A stretch of DNA of 64,000 nt from an uncultured Nonlabens sp. (GTDB taxonomy: Bacteria; Bacteroidota; Bacteroidia; Flavobacteriales; Flavobacteriaceae), in the NCBI GenBank assembly GCA_947491755.1, contig CANLKV010000003.1:62001-126000 (forward strand), written 5' to 3'. The notes below the pieces were generated by a model, which saw nothing but the letters and a program-made list of their open reading frames with translations, was not told the DNA's origin and made no database searches. The first letter of the stretch is position 1. Each line of letters starts with the position of its first letter. The position numbers and the translations under genes were made by a program. This document shows, piece by piece, positions 37,201 through 44,845 of the stretch.

Positions 37201-37949
37201 TTACTATTAATGGAGACACCTTCAATAATCCTCAAGATGACTTGTACTATGTTATTGAGTGTGATGATCAAGTGGATCTAGTAGAGGTCTCTTGGATTAA
37301 CAGTACCGGTGCGACTTTCTCAATGACCTCTCCGATGACTATCGAGACTCCTGCCCCTGGTATTTATAGAAGACAAATCCTAATCACCGCTCAAAACGGA
37401 AGGGACTCTCGTATCTTGAACCTAGCCATTGAAAAACGTTTTGTCTTTGAGGCTATCGTTGAACAGAAGTATGGTAACACCCTTGTGGTTAACAACAATC
37501 CAGCAAATAACGGTGGATATAGTTTTGTAAGCTATCAGTGGTTTAAAAACGATCGTTTGGTAAGTACTGATCAATTCTTCTCTGAAGGTGATCGACCATC
37601 GGATCAATTAGATCCTAACGCTACCTACAGGGTAAAAATGACCATGGCTAATGGTGATGTACTACAAACTTGTGAATCTACTGTACGATTAGGTAACAAC
37701 TTCTCGCTACGTATTTTACAAAATCCGGTGGTAGAAGGTAATTTACAAGTGCACGCAGACTTCCCAGTAGAGGAATTAAGACAAGCACAGTATCATATTT
37801 ATGATCAAAATGGCCGCTTGTTGCAGTCGGTGTCCTCGCCTGATCAGGTCACTACCATTAGCTTGCCTAGCAACCTACCGGTAGGTGTGTATCGATTGAT
37901 CTTTGTAACTGACAGACGTACCGAGCAACTCAACTTTATCAATAACTAA
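31242..37949 (+). CDS. Giant T9SS-secreted adhesin with HYR repeats and nested C-type lectin domain
   Basis: A 2235-residue surface protein. A Sec signal peptide (MKKITLVLLLIVLGSHYAIA, residues 1-20) leads to an unknown beta domain (20-160) and then HYR repeats of about 80 residues, each with the pattern TAPTATDNC and VTWTYDDGNGNTSTQ. A C-type lectin-like domain (about 423-550; PEAHIGLSDAMNEGNF, EPNNTDGGEDYV, GTWNDV) lies inside one repeat. A second module (about 1228-1390) splits another. After DUF5011-like and MBG-like domains (about 1006-1080 and 1820-1900), the protein ends with a type A T9SS sorting domain (about 2155-2235; LRILQNPVVEGNLQVH, PVGVYRLIFV). It is probably an attachment or gliding adhesin anchored on the cell surface. 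Contains palindromes at 34541 and 36364. Confidence 0.9.
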   Translation: MKKITLVLLLIVLGSHYAIAQSQFTWNNLASGQRTNLSQTVSGVTASVVRDLNTYISTTSSCGIVQSFVGDLSGNLTINFSQPIDVTSIYVANNICGSGINSSFIFTPIGGSNSIVDQALSSGTVTVNWQRVTGFRVSEPTGFGLIVDTIIFNTTDTTAPIPNTTPLPDVMAQCEVTSLTAPTAIDDSAGVITGTTTTTFPITTQGTTLVTWTYDDGNGNTSTQTQNVIIDDTTAPVPDVASLTDVTAECQVTSLTAPTATDNCAGSITATSDVTLPITTQGTTLVTWTYNDGNGNTSTQTQDVIIDDTTAPVPDATTLADVTAQCEVASLTAPTATDNCGGTITATTDAAFPITTQGTTTVTWTYDDGNGNTSTQMQNVIIEDTTAPSIACPSTITSNSPIVSFANPTATDNCDGTLTALAGMTYLGMRDGKNLFISNNSFSGAAAFADAVSKGGTVVTIPNAAFNAYLASRLVALSIPEAHIGLSDAMNEGNFVWQDGSPVTYANFRRGEPNNTDGGEDYVTMLSGGTWNDVGARGTGNSPYILQLTAGATIQTAGLPSGDTFPIGTTTNTFVAYDAQGNNSTCSFDVTITDNTAPVADVTNLLDVTAQCEVTTLTAPTATDDFAGSITATSDVTLPITTQGTTVVTWTYDDGNGNISTQTQNVIIEDTTNPIAVAQDISILLDSNGSASIVASDIDNGSTDNCAINTVTLDITDFTCADLGANTVTLTVTDNEGNTDTATAVVTVIDNEAPLALANDFSITNYNWSNGTYAFLPGYVNNGSTDNCGIATIELARDENSDSIADSGFGDRINVTCADVGKSFDYLFRVTDNSGNQTVITRTLTVEDNLSPTVITQNITIQLDANGAATITAADVNNGSTDDCAIDTVTLDITDFTCADLGANTVTLTVTDNEGNTSSQTATVTVVDNLPPVPVVATLADVTAQCEVASLTAPTATDNCAGTITATSDATLPITAQGTTMVTWTYDDGNGNTFTQTQNVVIDDTTAPVITLNGNATEIILEGNSFTDAGVTVTDNCAINAANVIVGGDIVDTNTPGTYVITYNLSDAGGNNAAQVIRTVIIDAAPTLTSVSIASDNNDSAFAKAGETITLSFEASEDLQNSPLVTIAGQPANVVQGANPQNWTATYMVPDIASLDQTALPDGIVSFTIDYSDLNGFSGSTITETTNDSKVTIRRTPPTVITQDITVMLDANGNATITPQEIDNGSSVNPCVEGMTYGGAVVKVQSNGGQLGGSSSTFIGAVSNGYPMVLTAAPLNRQTSRSFDGIKVRSGDYIVLRVDSSSPARPGASPFFNTSQGRYLWAGYNANGRFATRSEMLIVQDGKSSGELIDFNKSFSLRVRVNGSYLGRNGSLMDDFSTPQDISIQLVSGNPGTDNPCAIASLTLDQDTFDCSNLGANTVTLTATGNAGNTSSQTATVTVVDNLPPVPDVTTLADVTAQCEVTSLTAPTATDNCGGTITATSDAVFPIVGEGTTTLVTWTYDDGNGNISTQTQNVVIDDTTAPVPDVATLADVKAQCEVTSLVAPTATDNCAGTITVTSDATLPIVGEGTTTVTWTYDDGNGNTSTQTQNVVIDDTTAPVPNTAQLSSIIFNCEVPSLEIPTATDNCVGTIDATTTASFPITASQVITWTYDDGNGNISTQEQLIIVELREIDPIDSVVVCDAFTLPTITGNFLTGNQAYYTQPGGNGTAFAEAQTLTAADFSSYPVTLYIYDADNQGCAAETSFELTINQTPTAPTLPDVTICEQYVLPALSVGNYFTAPNGNGMALNQGDVINSSQTIFVYAEDASGNCSDESSFTVTITPNDVINATMDDASFVYDGTVRSLEVSNIPQDASVVYTNNDQTQAGTYTVTAVVSSATASCSTVTLTATLTIEKAPQTITFEPIMRRNLLDDPDFQLNASSSSGLPITYTATGDAAAVSATGFVTLENEGVVTITASQPGNNNYLPATAVEQDLEVFLNSDTSIDSITINGDTFNNPQDDLYYVIECDDQVDLVEVSWINSTGATFSMTSPMTIETPAPGIYRRQILITAQNGRDSRILNLAIEKRFVFEAIVEQKYGNTLVVNNNPANNGGYSFVSYQWFKNDRLVSTDQFFSEGDRPSDQLDPNATYRVKMTMANGDVLQTCESTVRLGNNFSLRILQNPVVEGNLQVHADFPVEELRQAQYHIYDQNGRLLQSVSSPDQVTTISLPSNLPVGVYRLIFVTDRRTEQLNFINN
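31704..32402 (+). repeat. Three tandem HYR-coding repeats, first block
   Basis: Three direct repeats of about 230 bases, very alike at DNA level (recurring CCTACCGCTAC, ACCTGGACCTATGATGATGG, ATTGATGATACTACCGC). The similarity favours recombination between copies. Confidence 0.8.
34541..34556. repeat. 16-bp palindrome, exact copy
   Basis: CGCTTTCGCGAAAGCG in the giant adhesin, encoding AFAKA. Confidence 0.9.
35560..36240 (+). repeat. HYR-coding repeats, second block
   Basis: Two close copies and a third, more divergent one of the same 230-base unit, far downstream of the first block and in the same frame. Single copies also occur near 33040-33250 and 34020-34260. Recombination between blocks could delete up to about 4 kb of the gene while keeping the frame. 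Confidence 0.75.
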
Positions 37950-37986
37950 ATAACTATAAAGAAATCATTCTTTTTATCTCATATCT

Positions 37987-38853
37987 ATGAAGTATTATAA
38001 ATCAATGGCTAGCCTGGCTACCTGCTTACTGTTTGTAGCTGCTGCTATGGCACAGGACTTTAAGGTCTCTGTGGGGGGACAGCTGCACCTGTCTCAATTA
38101 AATATAGACAGTCACTTAGTTAACGATGGTATAGAGCCTGGTGCTGGCCTAGAAGTAGGCTTGAACTATGCCTTATCTGATCAATGGAGTGTAAATACTG
38201 GTGTGGGCGTTGCCTGGCATCAATCCAGAACCAGTGCCGCTAGAATTACAGGCTCTGAAAATACCCAAGATCTGGAAGGGGAAAATTTTAGGTTTGATTA
38301 CCTGATCAATAATTACAACGAGTCTCAAAAATTTGTAGCGCTTTCTATACCGCTCAATCTGCAGTATGAATCTAAAGGACATACCCGGTTTTACAGCCGT
38401 CTAGGGGCCTCTTACCAGATTTTAACTGGGGTGCAACAACAGGCTAGCGCTCAAACGCTCACTACTTCTGGGTATTTTGATCGCTTTAACGGTACACTTA
38501 CCGCTCCTGCTTTTGCCGGTTTTGGAACTTATAGAAATCTGGATTTTAAACAGCGTGATTTTGACCTGAACAACAGCATCAATGCTACTCTTGAGTTGGG
38601 TATTAAAGAACCTATGGATCAAGGTTTTCTTTATATAGGGGCGTTTGTAGAATATGGCCTTAATGATATCAATAAAAACAGCGATACTACCCAGGGGACT
38701 CTCAGCTTTAACAGCTCCTCTCCTACAGATTTTATCGCTAACGGTAATTTCCAGTCGCAAGACAATACTGGAAAAGCAATCATCGATTCTGCTCGATTGT
38801 TTATCACTGGTATTAAATTAAGATACCAGTTCGGACCTAAAAGAAAAATATAA
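37987..38853 (+). CDS. Outer-membrane beta-barrel protein, partner of the adhesin
   Basis: A 288-residue protein with a signal peptide (MKYYKSMASLATCLLFVAAA, cleavage after AMA) and alternating beta strands ending in ITGIKLRYQFGPK, an aromatic-type C-terminal strand. It looks like the OmpW/PorT-type barrel family. The gene begins 37 bases after the adhesin stop and is followed by a strong terminator, so the two form an operon. In known T9SS gliding systems a PorP/SprF-type outer-membrane protein helps a giant adhesin to be secreted and anchored. A comparable role is likely here but is inferred only from position. Confidence 0.75.
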   Translation: MKYYKSMASLATCLLFVAAAMAQDFKVSVGGQLHLSQLNIDSHLVNDGIEPGAGLEVGLNYALSDQWSVNTGVGVAWHQSRTSAARITGSENTQDLEGENFRFDYLINNYNESQKFVALSIPLNLQYESKGHTRFYSRLGASYQILTGVQQQASAQTLTTSGYFDRFNGTLTAPAFAGFGTYRNLDFKQRDFDLNNSINATLELGIKEPMDQGFLYIGAFVEYGLNDINKNSDTTQGTLSFNSSSPTDFIANGNFQSQDNTGKAIIDSARLFITGIKLRYQFGPKRKI

Positions 38854-38879
38854 TCATTAACCCCTACTGTTCAATCCCA

Positions 38880-38909
38880 AAGCCTGCTCCCGAAAAGCAG
38901 GCTTTTTTT
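38880..38909 (+). terminator. Rho-independent terminator of the adhesin operon
   Basis: AAGCCTGCT pairs with AGCAGGCTT around a short CCCGAAA loop and is followed by a run of T. It is placed 27 bases past the barrel gene stop. Confidence 0.85.
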
Positions 38910-38924
38910 ATAAATGGAAACTTG

Positions 38925-38932
38925 TAACTTTG
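38925..38932 (+). promoter_or_regulatory. -7 box giving an almost leaderless mRNA
   Basis: TAACTTTG matches TAnnTTTG; it lies eight bases before the ATG at 38941, so the transcript should begin within a few bases of the start codon. The terminator T-run just upstream overlaps the -33 region. Confidence 0.5.
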
Positions 38933-38940
38933 TAAGAATT

Positions 38941-39108
38941 ATGAATGCAGACTGGTACTATATCGCAGGGGTTATACTCGCATTTTTTATATTCCTAGGA
39001 TGGAATAAATCACAGCAAAAGTCTATCAAGTCACGAAAGCGTCGCAGCTTTAAACAAGGTTTTAAAGAAAAGAAAAACGACCGTAACTCAGGAAAATCTA
39101 ACCGGTAA
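38941..39108 (+). CDS. Small single-helix membrane protein with basic tail
   Basis: A 55-residue protein: one transmembrane helix (WYYIAGVILAFFIFLGW, residues about 5-21) followed by a strongly basic C-terminus (SIKSRKRRSFKQGFKEKK), so the tail faces the cytoplasm. The longer frame starting at 38914 runs through the terminator and -7 box and is not credible. I do not recognise the family. It lies between the adhesin operon and the convergent rimO-tlpA operon. Confidence 0.6.
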   Translation: MNADWYYIAGVILAFFIFLGWNKSQQKSIKSRKRRSFKQGFKEKKNDRNSGKSNR

Positions 39109-39125
39109 AGACAGGCAGGCTTTTT

Positions 39126-39815
39126 TTATTTTTTTACAGGCTCTTGAAGCAAGTCTTCTAGATCAATTTGCACCGGTCTAGCATCTTGTATAGAACTATA
39201 TACCTGGGTCAACACTTCATTTTTACTGAGCAATAAATTAAGTGGGTATCCACGTACGCCTAAACCGCTAGCCAGTGCCCGTGCGTCCATAATTTTATCA
39301 AACTTAAAGTCATATTTTTTCTCAAACCAGGCTACCGCTCTTTTGTCGTCTGGCGTGATTGCAATAAAATTGACACGATCACCCATTGCGTTTTTTAATT
39401 CATTTAAAAAAGGTACCTCCTTAATACAAGGGGCACAGTCTTTAAAATAAAAATTGATCAGGGTGGGCTTGCCCTTCAGTGATCCATATTTTAGGGTAGG
39501 ATTGTAAGCTGCCGCCTGCTGCAGAGGGAATTGCTTCCCTATGTTTTTATAATGTACCCCAAAATACTGCATATAAGATTCTGCATTATCCATCGTATTG
39601 AGATCGTAATACATCACCTCGCGTATGATACTATCATTACGCTCTACAGTATTAAGTACCGTGTCTAGTGAATCATTAGTAATTTTTCGCACCTTGTAAT
39701 CAAAGTAATCAATAGAAGAAAGAATGCGACCATCGGGCACCTTATAAACAAGCGTCTGTGCACTAGTCGTAAAAGAGACTGCACACAGTAAAAGCCCAAG
39801 AATAGTTTTAACCAT
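39126..39815 (-). CDS. TlpA-like periplasmic thiol-disulfide protein
   Basis: A 229-residue exported protein: signal peptide MVKTILGLLLCAVSFTTSA, then an N-terminal 70-residue region, then a thioredoxin fold with the redox motif FKDCAPCIKEVPF (CAPC) at about residue 130 and a cis-proline region VRGYPLNLLL. Such proteins reduce or oxidise disulfides in the periplasm. It lies 17 bases downstream of rimO and is probably cotranscribed. A specific substrate cannot be inferred. Confidence 0.8.
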   Translation of the reverse strand: MVKTILGLLLCAVSFTTSAQTLVYKVPDGRILSSIDYFDYKVRKITNDSLDTVLNTVERNDSIIREVMYYDLNTMDNAESYMQYFGVHYKNIGKQFPLQQAAAYNPTLKYGSLKGKPTLINFYFKDCAPCIKEVPFLNELKNAMGDRVNFIAITPDDKRAVAWFEKKYDFKFDKIMDARALASGLGVRGYPLNLLLSKNEVLTQVYSSIQDARPVQIDLEDLLQEPVKK

Positions 39816-39832
39816 TCTTAAAAATAGAAAAA

Positions 39833-41137
39833 TTAAGCTACAGGGACACCGTAAAGGTCAAAATCTTCAGCATCGGTAATTTCTACCATTACAAACTCGC
39901 CCACACTGCAGTAGTGAGCACCAGCATCGATAAGCACCTCATTATCTACATCTGGACTGTCATATTCAGTACGTCCTACAAAGTAATTACCGCGTTTGCG
40001 ATCTATCATAACCTGGTACTGCTGGCCTATTTTCTGCTGGTTCAATTCCCATGAGATTTGTGATTGTATCTCCATAATCTCATTAGCCCGCTCCTGCTTT
40101 ACCTCGGCTGGCACATCGTCTTCTAGTTGATAGGCGTGTGTGTTTTCTTCATGCGAATAAGTAAAACATCCCATGCGTTCAAAACGTTGATCCTTAACCC
40201 ACTGTTTTAAAATTTCAAAATCTTCTTCAGTCTCGCCGGGATAACCTACGATTAATGTTGTTCTAATGGCCATTTGTGGCACGCTTTCGCGGAAGCGAGC
40301 TAATAAAGCATTAGTTTTTTCAAACGTGGTGCCTCGTCGCATGGACTTGAGCACTGGAGTAGAAATATGTTGTAACGGAATATCTAGGTAGTTACACACC
40401 TTAGGCTCCTGTTTCATCACATCAAGTACGTCCATAGGAAAACCAGTAGGGAAGGCATAATGCATACGTATCCACTCGATACCATCGACTTTGACAAGCT
40501 CTTTTAATAAATCTGCTAAACGTCGTTTTTTATATAGATCTAGACCATAATAAGTCAGGTCTTGCGCGATGAGAATAAGCTCTTTAACACCGCTGGCGGC
40601 TAGTTTTTCTGCCTCAATGACCAGATGCTCGATGGGAGTGCTTTTATGACCACCGCGCATGAGGGGTATCGCGCAAAATGAGCAAGGTCGATCACAACCT
40701 TCGGCAATTTTAAAATAGGCGTAGTTTTTAGGCGTGGTAGTGACACGCTCACCTATAAGCTCGTGCTTGTAGTCGGCGCCCAGTGCTTTGAGCAGGGACG
40801 GCAACTCTGTCGTTCCAAAATACTGATCTACATCTGGTATTTCTTTTTTTAAATCTGGCTTATAACGCTCTGACAAACAACCAGAAACAAATACTTGATC
40901 CACCTCGCCACGAGACTTACGGTCTACAAAATCAAGGATTGTATTAACCGATTCTTCCTTGGCATTATCAATAAAACCACAGGTATTAATGACCACAACA
41001 TTACCCTCCTCCTCGTGTACCACATCCTTACCACTGGCTCTTAATTGCCCCATCAACACCTCACTGTCATAGACGTTCTTTGAACAGCCCAACGTGATAA
41101 CATTGATTTTATTCTTCTTTCTTGATTTTGTTCTCAT
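39833..41137 (-). CDS. rimO: Ribosomal protein S12 methylthiotransferase RimO
   Basis: A 434-residue radical SAM enzyme that methylthiolates Asp88 of ribosomal protein S12. The N-terminal UPF0004 domain has ITLGCSKNVYDSEVLMGQL and later conserved cysteines (VINTCGF, VSGCLSER). The radical SAM cluster site is EGCDRPCSFCAIP (CX3CX2C). A TRAM domain ends the protein. Length and the SKNxxDSE motif distinguish RimO from MiaB. An altered palindrome (40282-40297) encodes ARFRESV in the radical SAM domain. The -7 box at 41146-41153 suggests a nearly leaderless message. Confidence 0.93.
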   Translation of the reverse strand: MRTKSRKKNKINVITLGCSKNVYDSEVLMGQLRASGKDVVHEEEGNVVVINTCGFIDNAKEESVNTILDFVDRKSRGEVDQVFVSGCLSERYKPDLKKEIPDVDQYFGTTELPSLLKALGADYKHELIGERVTTTPKNYAYFKIAEGCDRPCSFCAIPLMRGGHKSTPIEHLVIEAEKLAASGVKELILIAQDLTYYGLDLYKKRRLADLLKELVKVDGIEWIRMHYAFPTGFPMDVLDVMKQEPKVCNYLDIPLQHISTPVLKSMRRGTTFEKTNALLARFRESVPQMAIRTTLIVGYPGETEEDFEILKQWVKDQRFERMGCFTYSHEENTHAYQLEDDVPAEVKQERANEIMEIQSQISWELNQQKIGQQYQVMIDRKRGNYFVGRTEYDSPDVDNEVLIDAGAHYCSVGEFVMVEITDAEDFDLYGVPVA

Positions 41138-41145
41138 AGCGGCAG

Positions 41146-41153
41146 CAAATTTA
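41146..41153 (-). promoter_or_regulatory. -7 box directly upstream of rimO
   Basis: The minus strand reads TAAATTTG, matching TAnnTTTG, eight bases before the ATG. As with the 38941 gene, the mRNA would have almost no leader. Confidence 0.45.
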
Positions 41154-41193
41154 CGACAAGCAGTTGATTTGCCGTGCAGGTGGTTGTTAATAT

Positions 41194-41209
41194 CGCTTTC
41201 GCGAAAGCG
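41194..41209. repeat. 16-bp palindrome, exact copy, intergenic
   Basis: CGCTTTCGCGAAAGCG between rimO and a small membrane protein gene, 57-72 bases upstream of rimO. Confidence 0.9.
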
Positions 41210-41219
41210 TAGTCCAACC

Positions 41220-41549
41220 TTAAGACCAACTCCACACCCACAGAGCGATATCTTTATAATATACTCTGGCTAGCACCATGGCTACTGCACTAATCGACGG
41301 AATGATCCAATTGTATTTTTTTGTAAGAATGATTACCAGATTTGCCCCACCCAAAATGAAATGACATATAGCCAAAAAATATAATGGTACATAGGCATTT
41401 GCTGGAGCTGCTGGATTTTCATAAGCCGGCTGACTGATGGTTTGTGCGATTACCGTTGCTATATAAAAGGCTGCGTATATCGCTACTATTTTGGTAAATA
41501 TTCGTAAACTTTTTGCGGTAAATAAGGGTGGTTTATTGTCTTGATCCAT
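41220..41549 (-). CDS. Small membrane protein, unknown
   Basis: A 109-residue protein with three likely membrane helices (FTKIVAIYAAFYIATVIA, VPLYFLAICHFILGGANLVI and IIPSISAVAMVLARVYY) and a short charged N-terminus. No family recognised. It begins three bases after the amidase stop on the same strand and so may be cotranscribed with it. An exact palindrome lies between its end and rimO (41194-41209). Confidence 0.6.
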   Translation of the reverse strand: MDQDNKPPLFTAKSLRIFTKIVAIYAAFYIATVIAQTISQPAYENPAAPANAYVPLYFLAICHFILGGANLVIILTKKYNWIIPSISAVAMVLARVYYKDIALWVWSWS

Positions 41550-41552
41550 GGA

Positions 41553-43208
41553 TTAATTTTGATAATTTACAGGGGCTTGACGCTTTTTACTTACCCGCTC
41601 ATAGGCCGCTGCCCACTCAAATATATTTTTATCCTTACCAGTAGGCGCAATAAAGGTAAGCCCATACGGTTCACCACTAGCATCGTATCCCATGGGAATA
41701 CTCATTGCTGGAAAGAAACCCACGGCTGCCACACCTGCTGTGTAGTTGTTGATACTTAAAATACCGTCCAGTTGGTGGTCTTTGAAATAACCGTTCAGGT
41801 AATCTTGCGCTTTTTGTGTCATGTTTGATTTAAAGGCCGCAAATTCTTGAGGTGTCATTGCTGGCTCATCTACAATGCCTTGAAAAAGTCGCTGTCCATA
41901 AGGCATGCTATTGATAGAATCCTTCCGATTCTCTTGCATGACTCGCTCGACATCCCAATTCTGGTAAGTGCTAGCCGCTTCCTCTCTAAAATAACGTGGC
42001 AGATCTTGCTTCATATCTGCATTGAGTAACTTTAAAAAACCAGCAAGCTGTATTTGCTTTTCTGGCAGCTCCACGATCTCTCCGTTTTGTTCTTTGATAA
42101 TAGCGATGGCTGCCGCGTATAACGGATTATTCAAATAGTTTGTAAAAACACCAAAACGTTTGCCAGACAGTGAGGCTTGCGCTAACGCTGGTATTTTTTC
42201 AGCTGGCAGCACATCGCCAGAAGCACCGCGCATAGCGTTGAGTAAAATAGCAGCGTCGATAACGTTTTTTGTCATAGGACCAGCGGTATCTAGATAACTG
42301 GAAATAGGAACAACTCCCTGTCCTGCAATTGTACCTACTGTAGGTTTTAAACCTACAACAGAATTTTGCGATGCAGGCGACAGGATAGAACCACTAGTCT
42401 CTGAGCCTACTGCGGCTACAGCAAAGTTTGCTGCAACCGCAACGCCGCTGCCGCTACTGGATCCACCAGTATCAAAAACCTTGCGGTAGTAGGGATTAAG
42501 GGTTTGTCCACCTACTGCGCTATAGCCGCTGGGACAGTCGCCACAAAAAAAGTAGGCCCACTCACTCAAGTTTGCTTTGCCTAAAATAATAGCTCCTGCC
42601 TCTTTCATATTTTCTACTAGAACTGCATCATTGGTTTGATTCTCTATCAGCACTGCAGCACCTGCTGTAGTAGGAAGATCAACAGTGTTGATGTTATCCT
42701 TTAATAAAATAGGCATTCCTGTGATGGCATAAAAATCCCATCGTTTTCCAGCTGCTTTATCATCTCGCAACTGCTGGTCTACAAGCCGAGCTTGATCAAT
42801 GGCTCGCGGATTCAATGCAATTATTGAATTAAGTGATAGATTATTATTGCGGTCGTATTTATAAATACGATGTAAGTAAAATAAAACAAGCTCTTCATGT
42901 GTAAGCGCTCCTTTATAAATGGCTTCCTGCAATTGAGGGATGTTTTTTTCTAGAACTAGTTTATTGAGAGTTTCTATTCTATTGGAATTATCAGCAAATT
43001 CAATAACGGCAGGAGCTATGTTCTCAAATACATCATCCCTAGTGATGTATTTTGAATCCAAGACTTTAAATTCCAGTTCTTGTACAGAGTCTGTAGTGAT
43101 CGACTGTTCTACCGCAGTTGTCGTTGTGGCTGGTGCACTAGAATCTCGACTGGTTTTGCAAGAGGCTAGTACCAGTGTTATTGCTAGAAAAGCTATACTT
43201 TTTTTCAT
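41553..43208 (-). CDS. Amidase-signature family lipoprotein
   Basis: A 551-residue enzyme with a lipoprotein signal ([17 protein letters not shown], lipid-bearing Cys17). The amidase signature is [20 protein letters not shown] followed by [13 protein letters not shown]; the catalytic triad should be Lys in LLKDNINT, Ser in the GGSSSGSG loop and Ser in GSETSGSI. It would hydrolyse amide bonds in the periplasm or at the cell surface. Similar proteins are often called secreted amidase or Asp-tRNA-amidotransferase-like, but there is no tRNA role here. It follows the ftsY terminator. Confidence 0.85.
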   Translation of the reverse strand: MKKSIAFLAITLVLASCKTSRDSSAPATTTTAVEQSITTDSVQELEFKVLDSKYITRDDVFENIAPAVIEFADNSNRIETLNKLVLEKNIPQLQEAIYKGALTHEELVLFYLHRIYKYDRNNNLSLNSIIALNPRAIDQARLVDQQLRDDKAAGKRWDFYAITGMPILLKDNINTVDLPTTAGAAVLIENQTNDAVLVENMKEAGAIILGKANLSEWAYFFCGDCPSGYSAVGGQTLNPYYRKVFDTGGSSSGSGVAVAANFAVAAVGSETSGSILSPASQNSVVGLKPTVGTIAGQGVVPISSYLDTAGPMTKNVIDAAILLNAMRGASGDVLPAEKIPALAQASLSGKRFGVFTNYLNNPLYAAAIAIIKEQNGEIVELPEKQIQLAGFLKLLNADMKQDLPRYFREEAASTYQNWDVERVMQENRKDSINSMPYGQRLFQGIVDEPAMTPQEFAAFKSNMTQKAQDYLNGYFKDHQLDGILSINNYTAGVAAVGFFPAMSIPMGYDASGEPYGLTFIAPTGKDKNIFEWAAAYERVSKKRQAPVNYQN

Positions 43209-43231
43209 GAGTGGATAGGTTTGTTTAAAAA

Positions 43232-43273
43232 TAAAACACTCGGGAGAACTATATCGTCCTACCGAGTGTTTTT
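43232..43273 (-). terminator. Terminator after ftsY
   Basis: AACACTCGG and CCGAGTGTT form a nine-base stem around an 18-base loop, with A/T runs on both sides, so it could work in either direction. It lies 22 bases past the ftsY stop. Confidence 0.75.
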
Positions 43274-43294
43274 ATAGTAATCTTACCAACTGGA

Positions 43295-44248
43295 TTAATT
43301 GAAGAAACTATCAACAAATTCGGTTTTATTAAATACCTGGAGATCCTCCATACCTTCACCTACTCCTATATATCGCACAGGAATTTTGAATTGGTCTGAG
43401 ATACCTATAACCACACCTCCTTTTGCTGTGCCGTCTAATTTTGTGATGGCGAGCGAGCTTACTTCTGTTGCTGCGGTAAATTGTTTTGCTTGCTCAAAAG
43501 CGTTCTGTCCAGTAGAGCCATCAAGTACAAGCATAACATCATGCGGTGCACCTGGAATAACTTTTTGCATGACTCGCTTGATCTTTGTCAATTCATTCAT
43601 CAAATTTACCTTGTTATGCAGTCTTCCTGCTGTATCTAGCAATACTACATCTGCCTTACTGGCTACTGCACTTTGCAAGGTATCAAAGGCAACACTAGCT
43701 GGGTCACTTCCCATTTTTTGTTTAACAATGTCAACGCCTACACGGTCTGCCCATATTTGCAATTGATCGACAGCGGCAGCTCTAAAGGTATCACCAGCAC
43801 CCAGCACCACTTTTTTACCTGCTTTTTTAAATTGATATGCAAGTTTTCCTATAGTTGTGGTTTTCCCCACTCCATTAACGCCTACGATCATGACGACATA
43901 GGGCGCTTCCTGGTTAGGAATAACAAAGTCTGTAGCATCGCCATTATTTACCTCGCTTAATAACCCTGCGATTTCTTCTCGCATGATGGTATTCAACTCT
44001 GCCGTCCCTAGATATTTATCTCTAGCCACCCTACTTTCAATACGGTCGATTATTTTGATAGTTGTAGCTACGCCTATATCGCTTGACACTAAAACCTCTT
44101 CCAGGTCATCCAGCAGGTCAGCATCAACTGTAGACTTTCCCGCAACGGCCTTACCCAGCTTATCAAAAAAGCTAGACTTGGTTTTTTCTAATCCTTTATC
44201 TAAGGTTTCTTTTTTCTCTTTTGAGAATATTTTTTTGAAAAAGCTCAT
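43295..44248 (-). CDS. ftsY: Signal recognition particle receptor FtsY
   Basis: A 317-residue SRP GTPase: N-domain four-helix bundle (residues 1-100), then the G1 motif MIVGVNGVGKTTTIGKLA, the DTFRAAAVDQL insertion box, VLLDTAGR (G3) and TKLDGTAKGG (G4/G5). It docks the SRP-ribosome complex at the membrane. The short N-terminal A region is the usual Bacteroidota form. It is in the conserved rpmB-rpmG-DUF4295-ftsY order but is separated by a terminator and has its own promoter. Confidence 0.95.
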   Translation of the reverse strand: MSFFKKIFSKEKKETLDKGLEKTKSSFFDKLGKAVAGKSTVDADLLDDLEEVLVSSDIGVATTIKIIDRIESRVARDKYLGTAELNTIMREEIAGLLSEVNNGDATDFVIPNQEAPYVVMIVGVNGVGKTTTIGKLAYQFKKAGKKVVLGAGDTFRAAAVDQLQIWADRVGVDIVKQKMGSDPASVAFDTLQSAVASKADVVLLDTAGRLHNKVNLMNELTKIKRVMQKVIPGAPHDVMLVLDGSTGQNAFEQAKQFTAATEVSSLAITKLDGTAKGGVVIGISDQFKIPVRYIGVGEGMEDLQVFNKTEFVDSFFN

Positions 44249-44267
44249 AGTTTCTTGTTGGTGATCA

Positions 44268-44297
44268 CAAAGTTAACACTTCGTTTATGATTGCAAG
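44268..44297 (-). promoter_or_regulatory. Promoter of ftsY
   Basis: The minus strand has CTTG (-33-like), about 18 bases, then TAACTTTG (-7), placed 20 bases before the ATG. Confidence 0.55.
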
Positions 44298-44427
44298 GTA
44301 AAGAATCAATGAAGTCCCCTTAAAGGACGACTGTAAAAACATATTACTGGTACCACCACAACACACCATGCGTGGCAAGAGGTAATGATAATACACTAAG
44401 ACCTTTGTATATACTTTAAATACAGCG

Positions 44428-44464
44428 TAAAAAAAAGACCGCGCTGCTAGCGCAACGCGGTCTT
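44428..44464 (-). terminator. Terminator after the rpmB-rpmG-DUF4295 operon
   Basis: AAGACCGCG pairs with CGCGGTCTT around a 12-base loop; on the minus strand the stem is followed by a long T run. It lies 20 bases past the DUF4295 stop. Confidence 0.85.
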
Positions 44465-44483
44465 ATCATCTTAACTAACCAAC

Positions 44484-44636
44484 TTATTTTTTTTCTAAAA
44501 AGTCATTTACTAGCTCAGGAGCCATGATAGCGCTTACAAATGTGTATGCACCAGTCTTAGGCGACTTCACCATCTTGATGGCTTTAGTTAATCTTTTTGA
44601 CCCAGTTTGTAGGGTTGCTACGGATTTCTTTGCCAT
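44484..44636 (-). CDS. DUF4295 family small protein
   Basis: A 50-residue basic protein, MAKKSVATLQTGSKRLTKAI followed by KMVKSPKTGAYTFVSAIM and ending FLEKK. In Bacteroidota a DUF4295 protein of this size and start is regularly encoded between rpmG and ftsY, as here; I recognise it from that context. The family is thought to be ribosome-associated, but its function is unknown. It lies six bases downstream of rpmG and is closed by a terminator. Confidence 0.85.
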   Translation of the reverse strand: MAKKSVATLQTGSKRLTKAIKMVKSPKTGAYTFVSAIMAPELVNDFLEKK

Positions 44637-44642
44637 GTCGTA

Positions 44643-44825
44643 TTATTTTATTTCTTTATGAACAGTCATCTTCTTCAAGATCGGATTGAATTTCTTAATT
44701 TCAAGACGATCTGGAGTATTCTTTTTATTCTTAGTGGTAATGTAACGTGAGGTTCCTGGCTCACCAGTTGCTTTATGCTCAGTACATTCCAGAATTACCT
44801 GTATTCTATTGCCTTTCTTTGCCAT
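44643..44825 (-). CDS. rpmG: 50S ribosomal protein L33
   Basis: A 60-residue protein: [20 protein letters not shown], then [20 protein letters not shown] and [13 protein letters not shown], the full L33 pattern. A zinc-binding cysteine pair is mostly lost (only Cys14 of the usual set), so this is a C-minus form. It follows rpmB by 20 bases. Confidence 0.95.
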   Translation of the reverse strand: MAKKGNRIQVILECTEHKATGEPGTSRYITTKNKKNTPDRLEIKKFNPILKKMTVHKEIK

Positions 44826-44845
44826 CGCTGTGCTATTCTATGGAA

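Noticed and set aside
38914..38940. Longer start for the 55-residue membrane protein
   Set aside because: It would begin inside the terminator/-7 box region and adds an implausible METCNFVRI head.
44643..44825. Zinc-binding form of L33
   Set aside because: The two CxxC pairs are missing; it is the non-zinc form.
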